DNA of 64,000 bases from positions 16,492-80,491 of the forward strand of contig CACWNW010000025.1 of assembly GCA_902762305.1 (NCBI GenBank), written 5' to 3'. Shown in pieces: positions 17,058 through 25,352 of this stretch (positions are counted from its first letter, which is position 1; the number at the start of each line of letters is the position of its first letter). A program made the position numbers and the translations under genes. The notes beneath the pieces are model-generated. The model did not search any database and was not told the DNA's origin. It worked only from the letters and a program-made list of their open reading frames with translations. The DNA is from Fibrobacter succinogenes (GTDB taxonomy: Bacteria; Fibrobacterota; Fibrobacteria; Fibrobacterales; Fibrobacteraceae).

Positions 17058-17942
17058 ATGAGCTTAAAATTTGATACTCCCATTACCGAAGTTCCGCTGT
17101 TCCACCAGGGTAAAGTACGCGACATGTACGACCTGGGCGACAGCTTCCTGATGGTCGCCAGCGACCGTCTTTCCGCTTTTGACGTGGTGCTCCCCACCCC
17201 GATTCCTGGTAAGGGCAAAATCCTCAACCAGCTTTCGCTGTTCTGGTTCCAGCACCTCGGCATGAAGAACCACCTCATCACCGCCGACGTGAACGAATAC
17301 CCGGCCGTGCTCAAGAAGCACGCCGACTACCTCCGCGGCCGTTCCATGATCGTGAAGAAGGCCCACCGCCATTCCGTGGAATGCATCGTGCGCGGCTACA
17401 TCGTGGGTTCCGGCTGGAAGGACTACCAGAAGACCGGCAAGATTTGCGGTCATGTCCTCCCCGAAGGTCTGCAACTCTGCCAGAAGCTCGAAAAGCCGCT
17501 CTACACGCCGAGCACCAAGCCCGACGTTGGCCACGACGAGAACATCAGCTTCGAACAGACTTTCGACATCGTTGGCGAAAAGGTCGCAACGACGCTCCGT
17601 GACATGTCCCTCGACATCTACACGAAGGCCCGCGACTACGCTGCTAGCAAGGGCATCATCCTCGCCGACACCAAGTTCGAATTCGGTGAAATCGATGGCG
17701 AAACCATCCTCATCGACGAAGTGCTCACGCCGGACTCCAGCCGCTACTGGCCGGCCGACAAGTACCAGGTGGGCAAGAACCAGGAAAGCTTCGACAAGCA
17801 GTACGTCCGTGACTGGCTCGAAACGCTTGACTGGGGCAAGACCTACCCGGGTCCGGAAATTCCGCCCGAAGTCGTGAAGAACACGCTCGCCAAGTACGAA
17901 GAAATCTTCGTGCGCCTCACCGGCAAGCAGCCGGAATTGTAA
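17058..17942 (+). CDS. purC: Phosphoribosylaminoimidazole-succinocarboxamide synthase
   Basis: PurC joins CAIR and aspartate with ATP in purine synthesis. The 294-residue protein is of the longer fungal/bacterial class: LFHQGKVRDMYDLGDSFLMV, the SDRLSAFDVVLPTPIPGKG motif, VECIVRGYIVGSGWKDYQ, and EVLTPDSSRYWPADKYQVG near the C-terminus. I chose the ATG at 17058, the Met of MSLKFDTPITE, because conserved sequence begins there and the TATATTTG box lies immediately upstream. It is divergent from glyS and followed by a mosaic repeat element. Another purine gene (the AICAR transformylase at 51518) is far away. Confidence 0.93.
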   Translation: MSLKFDTPITEVPLFHQGKVRDMYDLGDSFLMVASDRLSAFDVVLPTPIPGKGKILNQLSLFWFQHLGMKNHLITADVNEYPAVLKKHADYLRGRSMIVKKAHRHSVECIVRGYIVGSGWKDYQKTGKICGHVLPEGLQLCQKLEKPLYTPSTKPDVGHDENISFEQTFDIVGEKVATTLRDMSLDIYTKARDYAASKGIILADTKFEFGEIDGETILIDEVLTPDSSRYWPADKYQVGKNQESFDKQYVRDWLETLDWGKTYPGPEIPPEVVKNTLAKYEEIFVRLTGKQPEL

Positions 17943-17964
17943 GCGTTTCACACGAACGCTCTCT

Positions 17965-18011
17965 GTGAGCGACAAGCGCCTGGTATTAACTAGGCGCGGT
18001 CGCGAGAGCGA
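17965..18011 (+). repeat. Covarying mosaic hairpin element, copy A
   Basis: GTGAGCGACAA, a hairpin GCGCCT...AGGCGC with loop around TATTAAC, then GGTCGCGAGAGCGAG. The flanks GCGAC and GTCGC can pair. A CCCTAAAC-like block and CGAGCGGTCG follow up to about 18055, as in the 35.5 kb copies. See the other copies at 24831, 24876, 35530, 35685 and 51300. Confidence 0.75.
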
Positions 18012-18126
18012 GGGCCAGCCCTAAACTTGTTGTTTAGCTTCTAGCCCGAGCGGTCGCTATTTGGTCGTCGGCTCCAGGGCCTGCGGCCTTTTTAAACAAA
18101 AGAACTTTCATCCGAAGGATAAGAAA

Positions 18127-19440
18127 ATGAAATCTGTACCTATCACGCTGCTCACCGGTTACCTCGGAGCCGGAAAGACGACCCTCCTGAACTTTGTGCT
18201 CAACAACCAGCAGGGTTACCACGTCGCCGTCATCGTGAACGACATCGGCGAAGTGAACATCGACCAGACGCTCATCGAGAAGGGCGGGAACATCACGAAG
18301 GAAGATTCCGGCAAGGTAGTGCCACTTTCGAATGGCTGCATCTGCTGCTCCCTCAAGACCGACCTCCTGGAACAGATTGCCGAACTCCTCGAGATGAACA
18401 AGTTCGACTACATCCTCATCGAGGCTAGCGGTATCTGCGAACCCGTACCTATCGCACAGACCATCTGCGTTGCAGGGCAGCAACTGCGCAGCCGCGACGG
18501 ACGTTCCCTCGCCTGCCACCTCGACAACATCGTCTCCGTGGTGGACGTGGCCCGCCTCGCCGACGAATTCGCGGGCGGCCAGAAGCTCCTTTCGAACGAC
18601 CTCGAAGAAGAGGACATCGCGAACCTCCTTATCCAGCAAATCGAGTTCTGCAACACCATAATCATGAACAAGGTCGATTCCATCAGCAAGAACGACCTCG
18701 AGCACGTGAAGGCGGTGGTACGCGCGCTGCAGCCCGAAGCCAAGATGATCGAGACGAACTACGGCAAGGTCGAGATGAAGGATATCCTCGACACCAAGCA
18801 GTTCGATTTCGAAAAGGTCGGCAGTTCCGCCGCCTGGGCCAAGGAACTCATGAAGGAGACGAAGCCCGAAGACGAAGATGATGACGACGATCATGACGAA
18901 CACGAGCATCACCATCATCACGACGACGATGACCATGACGAGCATGAACATCACCACCATCATGACGATGACGATGATGATGACCACGATCATGAAGACC
19001 ATAGCCACTGCGACCATGAGCACGGCGTGTGCCACTGCGGCCACCACCACGACAAGGACCATCCGCATGGCGACGAGTACGGCATAAGCACCTTCGTGTA
19101 CGAACGCCGCCGCCCGCTCATCCGCGACCGCTTCGAAACATTCCTCGACAACTACCCCACAAGCATCATCCGTACCAAGGGCCTCGTGTGGTTCGAGGAC
19201 GAACGCAAGAACAGCTACCTGTTCGAGCAGGCCGGCAAGCAGGCTTCCGCCCAGAATTTCGGGCCCTGGTTCGCCTCCGAGAGCGAAGAGGAACAGAAGA
19301 GGATCCTGAGCGAGAATCCAGACCTGCTGAAGGTGTGGGACGAAAAATACGGTGACCGCATCATCCGTCTCGTATTCATCGGCCAGCACATGGACAAGAA
19401 GAAGATCATCGCCGCGATGGACAACTGCCTGGGCGAATAG
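18127..19440 (+). CDS. COG0523 (CobW/YjiA) metal-chaperone GTPase with His/Asp-rich linker
   Basis: A 437-residue G3E-family P-loop GTPase. Walker A is GYLGAGKTT (residues 11-19), the metal-binding CxCC is NGCICC (69-74), and NKVD gives base specificity. Between about residues 250 and 315 lies an extreme His/Asp/Glu-rich stretch containing a tandem copy of a 14-residue unit (HDEHEHHHHHDDDD), ending in a CxC-His cluster (HGVCHCGHHH). The C-terminal CobW domain follows (STFVYERRRPLIRDRF). Such proteins deliver zinc or nickel/cobalt to enzymes; the His-rich loop argues for Zn or Ni storage. AAGGA precedes the ATG. No Zur-like operator was recognised. The next gene starts 20 bases downstream. Confidence 0.9.
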   Translation: MKSVPITLLTGYLGAGKTTLLNFVLNNQQGYHVAVIVNDIGEVNIDQTLIEKGGNITKEDSGKVVPLSNGCICCSLKTDLLEQIAELLEMNKFDYILIEASGICEPVPIAQTICVAGQQLRSRDGRSLACHLDNIVSVVDVARLADEFAGGQKLLSNDLEEEDIANLLIQQIEFCNTIIMNKVDSISKNDLEHVKAVVRALQPEAKMIETNYGKVEMKDILDTKQFDFEKVGSSAAWAKELMKETKPEDEDDDDDHDEHEHHHHHDDDDHDEHEHHHHHDDDDDDDHDHEDHSHCDHEHGVCHCGHHHDKDHPHGDEYGISTFVYERRRPLIRDRFETFLDNYPTSIIRTKGLVWFEDERKNSYLFEQAGKQASAQNFGPWFASESEEEQKRILSENPDLLKVWDEKYGDRIIRLVFIGQHMDKKKIIAAMDNCLGE

Positions 19441-19460
19441 CCAGGAAAGGACTGAACGAC

Positions 19461-20153
19461 ATGCGCAACCTCCGAAAGACTTTCAGCAAGAAAAAAACAT
19501 GGGCATGGCTCGCCGTAGTAGCAATTCTCGGCATTGTCCTTGCCATCGGGGGCTGCGCCATGGCGCGCAAGCTTTCTGCAGCCGACATCCTCTCCAAGAC
19601 CAAGGTGGAATTCAGCGAACTGACACTCGATTCCGTCTCGGTCAATCCCGATATCATGCAACAGCTGGGCGGGGCGATTGTCGGAGGGCTCCTGCCGAAC
19701 CCGAACGTCGTCGCGTTCGTGCAGAACATCGCCAAGGGTATCATCCAGATAGACGTCGGCAATGCGCACCTTGGAATCGTTTTGAATGTCACTAACGCCG
19801 ACCAGGACACGCTCTGGCTTCGCGATTTCACGGCAAGCGTAAACCTGGACTCGCTCATGGACTTACCGCTACAGCTCAAGGATTCCACATGCCTTGCGCC
19901 CGGCACGAACAAGGTACGGCTAACCACCAGCTTCCCGATCGACAACAGGATTTTCAAGCTCAGGGATATTACGGGTCTGAACGCCAAGGGGAGGCTCGTC
20001 GTAGCACTCGAGCAAGAAGGTGAATCGGTCCCGTTCGATTTCAATGTCCGGCACGACATTCCGCACGAGGAACTTGTCGCGCTCGAAGACAGCCTGCGCC
20101 AATCCGTGCTGAACAGCATCTTGAGCGATTGGGTCGGAGCTATACAATTCTAG
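19461..20153 (+). CDS. Membrane-anchored or lipoprotein of unknown function, LEA14-like
   Basis: A 230-residue protein. The N-terminus has a basic segment (RKTFSKKK), a hydrophobic helix WAWLAVVAILGIVLAIGGC and a Cys that fits a lipobox (IGGC). The body contains a Leu/Val/Asp pattern (IDVGNAHLGIVLNVTNADQD, SVNLDSLMDLPLQLKDS) reminiscent of the WHy/LEA14 immunoglobulin-like fold found in periplasmic lipoproteins. AAAGGA lies before the ATG. It is sandwiched between the metal GTPase and the oligopeptidase with short gaps (20 and 10 bases), so the three genes are likely one operon. Function not assignable. Confidence 0.6.
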   Translation: MRNLRKTFSKKKTWAWLAVVAILGIVLAIGGCAMARKLSAADILSKTKVEFSELTLDSVSVNPDIMQQLGGAIVGGLLPNPNVVAFVQNIAKGIIQIDVGNAHLGIVLNVTNADQDTLWLRDFTASVNLDSLMDLPLQLKDSTCLAPGTNKVRLTTSFPIDNRIFKLRDITGLNAKGRLVVALEQEGESVPFDFNVRHDIPHEELVALEDSLRQSVLNSILSDWVGAIQF

Positions 20154-20163
20154 AGGAGAAAAC

Positions 20164-21849
20164 ATGAACCGCAATTTTGTTCCTAACGACCTGAATCCCG
20201 ACGACAGCCGCGCTGTCGCCAACATCTACCAGACCCTTTTGCAGCGCGAAATCCCGGTCGATTCCGAGAAACTCCGCCAGTGGATACTGGACTGGAGCGA
20301 ACTTGAATCCGTCCTGGGCGAAGTCAGCTGCCGCCGCTACGTCGCGATGACATGCAATACCGCCGATGCAAATGCGGCTAAGGCCTACGAGGATTTTGTC
20401 GAGAACATCCAGCCCATCATGAACGAGTACGACGACAAGCTCAACAAGAAGCTCGTCGCCCACCCGGCAAAAGACGCCCTCAAGGGCGAATTCGGCGAAT
20501 GGTTCAAGAGCGTGCAGGTCTCGCTGGACCTGTTCTCCCCCGAAAACATCCCGCTCGAGACCGAAGAGAACAAGGAAATCCAGGCATACCAGAAGATTAC
20601 CGGCGGCATGAGCGTCGAATTCGAAGGCGAAACGAAGACGATGCAGCAAATGTCCACCTACATGGAACGCACGGACCGCGAACTCCGCGAACGCGCATGG
20701 CGCACGATGTGGGAGCGCCGCCTCCAGGACAAGGAAGCGCTCGACAAGTCCTTCGACAACCTGTTCTCCCTCCGCAAGAAGATTGCGAAGAACGCGCACT
20801 GCAAGGATTTTATCGACTACATATTCCTCGCGAAGCACCGCTTCGACTACACGCCCGCAGACTGCGAGGCCTTCCACGAGAGCATCGAGAAACTCGTGCT
20901 CCCGATGCAGAAGGAAATGTACAAGCGCCGCGCCCAGAAGATGGGCCTCGAGCGCCTCCGCCCGTGGGACCTGAGCGTAGACCCGATGAACCGCGCTCCG
21001 CTCAAGCCTTACAGCACCGGCGACGAACTTATCGAGAAGGTGGACCAGATATTCGAGAGCATCCACCCGCAGGCAGGCAAGTGGGCCCGCGAAATGCAGG
21101 CGAAGAAGCTTATCGACCCGGACAGCCGCCTCGGCAAGGCCCCCGGCGGATACCAGATTGGTTTCGACGAGAGCCGTATCCCCTTCATTTTCATGAACTC
21201 GGCCTGCACGGACCGCGACATCTACACGCTCCTGCACGAATCGGGACACTCGTTCCACCAGTTCGCGCTCGCGGGCCAGCCGATTTTCCCGTACCGCGAC
21301 GTCTGCGCCGAATTCGCCGAAGTGGCGAGCATGAGCATGGAACTCATCGGCATGTCGAACCTGAAGCCCTTCTACGGCGACAACAAGGAAGCGATTGAAC
21401 GCAGCACCCTCGGCGAACTCGAGGATGTCGTCTGGCTGTTCCCATGGGTCGCAAGCGTAGACAGTTTCCAGCACAGGCTCTACAACTTCCCCACCCATAC
21501 GGCGGAAGACCGCAGCGACATCTGGGACGAAATCATGGACCGCTACGACGCCGGCGTGGACTACAGCGGGCTCGAGGCCGTGCGCCGCAACCTCTGGCAG
21601 AAGCAGCTCCACATTTTCGAGTGCCCGTTCTACTACATCGAGTACGGAATCGCCCAGATCGGGGCCCTGCAGGTGTGGGCGAACTTCAAGAAAGACCCGA
21701 AAAAGGCCATCGACGACCTGTTCAAGGCCGAAAGCCTCGGGAGCAGCCGCCCCGTCAGGGAGCTTTTCGCAGCCGCCAACATCAAGTTCGACTTCAAGCC
21801 GCAGACGCTCGAACCGCTCATGCAGGCCGTTTGGGACGAACTTTCTTAG
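20164..21849 (+). CDS. pepF: M3-family oligoendopeptidase F
   Basis: A 561-residue cytoplasmic zinc oligopeptidase. The HExxH motif is HESGH (His358, Glu359, His362) followed by SFHQFAL, and the downstream Glu ligand lies in ECPFYYIEYGIAQIGALQVW-adjacent or EVASMSMELIG sequence. The N-terminal helical region (residues 1-200) and the RPWDLSVDPMNRAP stretch are typical of the PepF subgroup. It degrades short peptides. AGAGGAG lies before the ATG, ten bases after the preceding gene. Length is normal. Confidence 0.9.
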   Translation: MNRNFVPNDLNPDDSRAVANIYQTLLQREIPVDSEKLRQWILDWSELESVLGEVSCRRYVAMTCNTADANAAKAYEDFVENIQPIMNEYDDKLNKKLVAHPAKDALKGEFGEWFKSVQVSLDLFSPENIPLETEENKEIQAYQKITGGMSVEFEGETKTMQQMSTYMERTDRELRERAWRTMWERRLQDKEALDKSFDNLFSLRKKIAKNAHCKDFIDYIFLAKHRFDYTPADCEAFHESIEKLVLPMQKEMYKRRAQKMGLERLRPWDLSVDPMNRAPLKPYSTGDELIEKVDQIFESIHPQAGKWAREMQAKKLIDPDSRLGKAPGGYQIGFDESRIPFIFMNSACTDRDIYTLLHESGHSFHQFALAGQPIFPYRDVCAEFAEVASMSMELIGMSNLKPFYGDNKEAIERSTLGELEDVVWLFPWVASVDSFQHRLYNFPTHTAEDRSDIWDEIMDRYDAGVDYSGLEAVRRNLWQKQLHIFECPFYYIEYGIAQIGALQVWANFKKDPKKAIDDLFKAESLGSSRPVRELFAAANIKFDFKPQTLEPLMQAVWDELS

Positions 21850-21887
21850 ACTTTTTGCACTTTTTTGCAAAAACAGGCCAAAATCGG

Positions 21888-21918
21888 TTGACAAGAGCAA
21901 AAAATCAATCTATATTTG
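21888..21918 (+). promoter_or_regulatory. Promoter of tRNA-Ser
   Basis: TTG of TTGACA at 21888-21890 and TATATTTG at 21911-21918 are 20 bases apart; the tRNA starts 12 bases after the box. Confidence 0.6.
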
Positions 21919-21930
21919 GCCTCACATCCT

Positions 21931-22015
21931 GGAGGGATGGCCGAGTGGTTGAAGGCGCACGCTTGGAAAGCGTGTTTACCTTACGGTAACGAGGGTTCGA
22001 ATCCCTCTCCCTCTT
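21931..22015 (+). tRNA. tRNA-Ser (GGA)
   Basis: A class II tRNA: anticodon loop TTGGAAA (GGA) on a CACGC/GCGTG stem, a long variable arm TTTACC-TTAC-GGTAAC, T-arm GAGGG/CCCTC with TTCGAAT, and acceptor GGAGGGA/TCCCTCT. The last acceptor pair is G1-U72 and the discriminator is U, whereas bacterial tRNA-Ser normally has G73. CCA is not encoded. Confidence 0.92.
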
Positions 22016-22039
22016 CTAAAATTTTTCGGAGGTACCCCG

Positions 22040-22357
22040 ATGTCCGACCAGAGAGTCTATCTTGACGATATCTATGCTAGCAAGGAATGTCAAGGCTCTG
22101 TCTTCCGTGCCGTTGTCATGATGGCACACGAAGCCCGCTTCCTCAACAACCAGGCCGGTCAGGGTTACATCCAGCTCAACAAGAAGCCCACCACCATTGC
22201 CATGTACAAGTTCAAGGAAGGCAAGCTTTCCATGAGCGAAAAGGCGAACAACGACGTGACCGACGAGGCCATTGCAGCATCGGATGTCGCAGATGTCGCT
22301 TCTGCCGAGAGCGTGGCTGAAAACGCAGCCGCTGCAGATGCCGCCTTCGGCCTGTAA
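22040..22357 (+). CDS. rpoZ: RNA polymerase omega subunit-like protein
   Basis: A 105-residue protein. Residues 17-60 (SVFRAVVMMAHEARFLNN, KKPTTIAMYKFKEGKL) match the omega/Rpb6 core, in which a helix with A-RAR-L and a KPT-IAL/EG-I strand bind the beta' subunit. The C-terminal 40 residues are Ala/Glu/Asp-rich and likely disordered. GGAGG lies seven bases before the ATG. It follows tRNA-Ser directly and is closed by a strong terminator. Confidence 0.75.
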   Translation: MSDQRVYLDDIYASKECQGSVFRAVVMMAHEARFLNNQAGQGYIQLNKKPTTIAMYKFKEGKLSMSEKANNDVTDEAIAASDVADVASAESVAENAAAADAAFGL

Positions 22358-22379
22358 TCGCTAACGCAAGCAAAGAATT

Positions 22380-22406
22380 TCGCCCGGCTATAAAGCCGGG
22401 CTTTTG
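22380..22406 (+). terminator. Terminator after rpoZ
   Basis: A perfect eight-base GCCCGGCT/AGCCGGGC stem with ATAA loop is followed by TTTTG. Confidence 0.92.
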
Positions 22407-22450
22407 CATTGTCAGGGTAGCGGCGTGGCCCCAACCTCGGGGGCCGTCTT

Positions 22451-23659
22451 TTACTTGCGGAAAAGTACCTTGTGCGTATTGCGGGTGCGGCCGAGGGGCT
22501 GCCTGTGGACGCTCCTGCCCTTCAGGTCAAAAACGCGTTTCGGGGCCACCACTCTCATCATAAGGTCCTGCGCATCGCGAACCCGCTTGATAGCAACCAC
22601 GCCCGTATCGGTCGCATTCGTATCAGAGGTATCCTTCGGGGCAACCGTCGTGTCCTGCTTCGAGGTATCGGGCGCCAAGACGGCCTCCTCGATTTTCCAC
22701 ATGAAGGACTCGTCGCGATCCACCTTGCGGTTCTGCTGCACCTGCTTGCCCACCGCCTGCAGGTAGAGCCCGCTCTTGGCATTCTTGAACAGGAACGTGT
22801 TCGGCATGTTCGCCGGCGCCTCGAAGGAGTATTTCTGGTGCGCGCCGCCGTTATAGCCGTAAGTCGATGCGACAATACCCGCCGCCGTTGATTCGTTCGG
22901 GATATCCACTACGCGACTCCCCAGCTGGAACCGGTAAGTGACATTATTGTCGCCCATCGAGAAAATCTTCACGAAGGTCGCGGTGTCGCCGCAATCCATG
23001 AGTTCAAGCGCGTTCGACGAAGTAATGCCCATGCACTTGCCTTCGGAAACGGATTTGACCCTCCCCTGCTTGTAGAACGCTTCCTTAAACAGCTGCTGGT
23101 AGATAAATTCGACCAGTTGCACATGGATAATCAAATCCTTCTCGGATTTCACTTCACTGGCTTGGTTCAGGCCATAAGGCCAGATATGCTGGTTGTCGCA
23201 ATGAAGTTCGTCGCTCTGCTTGCCGCTCAGTTCGCGAAGCTTGGCCTGGACCTTGTCGTTCTGGAAAACCTTGATATCCGTAGGGCATGCGGCCCAATAT
23301 TCCGAAGTCGTGCCGATACCAAGCGTATGAGCCATCTCGTGCATGGCAGTCGGAACCACCATGTAGGATCGTTTTTCACCAAACCGGAGGTCGCCGTTGC
23401 TGCTTGCCTCCGCCGTCGGCACGCCCGGTGCATAATAGACGTTAATGAACTTGGAAAGGTTCGAGTAGGTGTTGTAGAGCTTGACCGCCGAATCCATGAC
23501 CGTCGTGATGCGCTTGTAGGCATCCTGTTCGTCGGCAGTCGGGTTTGCGGACTTGTGCAGCGTGTAGGTAATCGTCCCCTCGGCAAAGGCTGTCGCCGAA
23601 AGGGCGACGACCAGAATCGACGTCAAAAACAAGCCATGCATCAATTTATGTAAAACCAT
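22451..23659 (-). CDS. Secreted zincin-like metalloprotease with lectin-like domain
   Basis: A 402-residue protein with a signal peptide (LFLTSILVVALSATAFA). The zinc motif HEMAHTLGIG near residue 106 fits HExxHxxG zincins. A second region (about 205-325; GKCMGITSSNALELMDCGDT and the AGIVASTYGYNGGAHQKYSF stretch) has the Q-x-W-like repeat feel of ricin-type beta-trefoil lectins or CBM13. A Thr/Asp-rich linker leads to a tail VVAPKRVFDLKGRSV, similar to the tails at 26144 and 27142 and to the start of type IX secretion C-terminal domains. It probably acts outside the cell. The start has a GGGGG upstream. The tail type suggests dedicated surface sorting. Confidence 0.7.
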   Translation of the reverse strand: MVLHKLMHGLFLTSILVVALSATAFAEGTITYTLHKSANPTADEQDAYKRITTVMDSAVKLYNTYSNLSKFINVYYAPGVPTAEASSNGDLRFGEKRSYMVVPTAMHEMAHTLGIGTTSEYWAACPTDIKVFQNDKVQAKLRELSGKQSDELHCDNQHIWPYGLNQASEVKSEKDLIIHVQLVEFIYQQLFKEAFYKQGRVKSVSEGKCMGITSSNALELMDCGDTATFVKIFSMGDNNVTYRFQLGSRVVDIPNESTAAGIVASTYGYNGGAHQKYSFEAPANMPNTFLFKNAKSGLYLQAVGKQVQQNRKVDRDESFMWKIEEAVLAPDTSKQDTTVAPKDTSDTNATDTGVVAIKRVRDAQDLMMRVVAPKRVFDLKGRSVHRQPLGRTRNTHKVLFRK

Positions 23660-23776
23660 GAAACCCCCGTTAGCCCATCACCTCTCTAAAAATATCCTCC
23701 TACGCTCCGAAGTGCAAGTAAAATCTGAAAAAACGGACAGGACGCCAAAAGCATAGGCCAAATGGAGTGGACAAAA

Positions 23777-23803
23777 GGGCCTAAATTTTCTAAATTTAGG
23801 CCC
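23777..23803 (+). promoter_or_regulatory. Perfect palindrome covering the fba promoter
   Basis: Two 12-base arms, GGGCCTAAATTT and its exact complement, are separated by three bases (TCT). The right arm contains the -7-like box TAAATTTA (23791-23798) about 55 bases before the fba ATG. It may be an operator or two opposed promoter boxes. Confidence 0.6.
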
Positions 23804-23854
23804 GTAACTTTTAACCGGCGATGCAAGTCGCCAAAAAATCAAGAGGTAAAACAA

Positions 23855-24800
23855 ATGGCAGTTTCTTACAAGGAACTCGGCCTGGTGAACACCAGGGAAA
23901 TGTTTGCAAAGGCTATTAAGGGTGGCTACGCTATCCCGGCTTTCAACTTCAACACCATGGAACAGATGCAGGCTATCGTGCAGGCTGCTGTGAAGCAGAA
24001 GTCTCCGGTGATCATGCAGGTCTCTAAGGGTGCCCGTAACTACGCTAACGGCACCATCCTCCGCTACATGGCCCAGGGTGCTGTTGAATACGCCAAGGAA
24101 CTCGGCTGCGCCAATCCGCAGATCGTGCTCCACCTCGACCACGGTGACTCTTTCGAACTCTGCAAGGACTGCATCGACAACGGTTTCTCTTCCGTGATGA
24201 TCGACGGCCAAGAAGGTTGTTGAATACGCTCACCAGCACGACGTGACCGTCGAAGCTGAACTCGGCGTGCTCGCCGGTGTGGAAGACGAAGTCCAGGCTG
24301 AAGAATCTCACTACACCAAGCCGGAAGAAGTGATCGACTTCGCTACCCGTACGGGCTGCGACTCCCTCGCTATCTCCATCGGTACCAGCCACGGTGCTTA
24401 CAAGTTCAAGCCGGAACAGTGCACTCGCGACCCGAAGACTGGCAAGCTCATTCCGCCTCCGCTGGCTTTCGACGTGCTCCACGCCATCGAAGAAAAGCTC
24501 CCGGGCTTCCCGATCGTTCTCCACGGTTCTTCTTCTGTCCCGCAGGACGAAGTCGACACGATCAACGCCCACGGTGGCAAGCTCCCGGATGCCGTCGGTA
24601 TTCCGGAGGAACAGCTCCGCGAAGCTTCCAAGTCCGCTGTCTGCAAGATCAACATCGACTCTGACAGCCGTCTCGCCATGACTGCCGCTATCCGTAAGTA
24701 TTTCGACGAACATCCGGAACACTTCGACCCGCGCCAGTACCTCAAGCCGGCTCGCGAAAACATGCAGAAGATGTACGCTGTAAGAGACCGCTCGCGCTAG
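23855..24800 (+). pseudogene. fba: Class II fructose-bisphosphate aldolase, frame broken by a small deletion
   Basis: The class II aldolase of glycolysis. The N-terminal frame from ATG 23855 (AGAGG upstream) has YAIPAFNFNTMEQMQA, VIMQVSKGARNYAN and HLDHGDSFELCKDCIDNG (zinc His), up to MIDG. At 24208-24210 the conserved continuation (normally SHLPYDENV, about 12 residues) is absent and the frame changes; KKVVEYAHQHDVTVEAELG follows in another frame, with GTSHGAYKF, FPIVLHGSSSVP and KINIDSDSRLAM to the stop at 24800. A 35-base deletion would explain the frame exactly. The last residues (VRDRSR) overlap the edge of a repeat element. Essential-gene status makes an assembly or sequencing error plausible. 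Confidence 0.88.
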
Positions 24801-24830
24801 ACTCGGGGACGCGTCTCCGGTCGGCGCTCA

Positions 24831-24875
24831 CTCTCGCAACCACGCCTCGTTAATACGAGGCGTTTGTTGCTCACG
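24831..24875 (-). repeat. Covarying mosaic hairpin element, copy B1
   Basis: On the minus strand: GTGAGCAACAAA, stem CGCCTCG/CGAGGCG with loop TATTAA, then GGTTGCGAGAGTGAG. The flank pair is GCAAC/GTTGC, an A-T exchange relative to copy A. Confidence 0.75.
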
Positions 24876-24917
24876 GGAGACCGCCCTCGGCTAACACCCG
24901 AGGGCTTTGTTGCTCAC
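24876..24917 (-). repeat. Covarying mosaic hairpin element, copy B2 (partial)
   Basis: On the minus strand: GTGAGCAACAAA, stem GCCCTCGG/CCGAGGGC with loop GTGTTAG, then GGTCTCCCG. The right flank is degenerate, so the outer stem is lost. Confidence 0.6.
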
Positions 24918-24922
24918 GGATC

Positions 24923-24959
24923 TGTCATCCTGGAGGTCGCGCAGCGACCGATAGGATCC
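24923..24959 (-). repeat. GGATCC...CAGGATGAC hairpin repeat, copy 2
   Basis: Reverse orientation: TGTCATCCTGGAG, hairpin GTCGC-GCA-GCGAC, then GGATCC. It abuts the mosaic copies B1 and B2. Confidence 0.7.
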
Positions 24960-24977
24960 AAGCCAAAAGCTTTAAAA

Positions 24978-25010
24978 GCACCTCGGATTTTTTCCGGGGT
25001 GTTTTTTTTA
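24978..25010 (+). terminator. Terminator downstream of fba
   Basis: CACCTCGG/CCGGGGTG (one U-G pair) with a T-rich loop is followed by eight T. It lies next to the stop of the convergent small lipoprotein gene. Confidence 0.8.
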
Positions 25011-25274
25011 ATCTTCTTCTGCGGCTTTAAAAGCAAATGCCACTGTTAATGAACTGAATAAAGCAGCAGAAACAAAAATTGTGAGCGCTAAAGTCACGTC
25101 TTTTACCATATTGTACTCTTCTTTTTTAGAAGAACCATCATCAGCCACACCACTAACAGATGTAGAATCCGCTTGATTTTCAGTAGAAGCTGTCGACGAG
25201 CCCGTCGCAGCACAACCCACAGAACAAACACAGAGGGCTATCGATAAAAGAATTGATATAAACGTCTTGAGCAT
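25008..25274 (-). CDS. Small lipoprotein with C-terminal membrane helix
   Basis: An 88-residue protein. The signal peptide ISILLSIALCVCSVGC carries the lipobox SVGC (Cys21). A Ser/Thr/Asp-rich spacer leads to a hydrophobic helix (DVTLALTIFVSAALFSSLTVAFAF). Its stop lies at the edge of the terminator. It is divergent from the secreted protein gene at 25353. No family recognised. Confidence 0.6.
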   Translation of the reverse strand: MLKTFISILLSIALCVCSVGCAATGSSTASTENQADSTSVSGVADDGSSKKEEYNMVKDVTLALTIFVSAALFSSLTVAFAFKAAEED

Positions 25275-25322
25275 TTTAAAACAACCTGTTCCTCAAAATA
25301 TATAAAACCATGCGGTTTTTGT

Positions 25323-25330
25323 TATATTTA
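25323..25330 (+). promoter_or_regulatory. Putative -7 box of the 25353 gene
   Basis: TATATTTA followed by AGGCAAATTAAGGAG and the ATG; the AAGGAG is a good ribosome site, so this leader is short but not leaderless. Confidence 0.5.
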
Positions 25331-25352
25331 AGGCAAATTAAGGAGAATTTTC

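Noticed and set aside
18034..19389. A Val/Met-rich membrane-like frame opposite the COG0523 GTPase
   Set aside because: It is the antisense reading of the His/Asp-rich tract; the sense gene is fully conserved.
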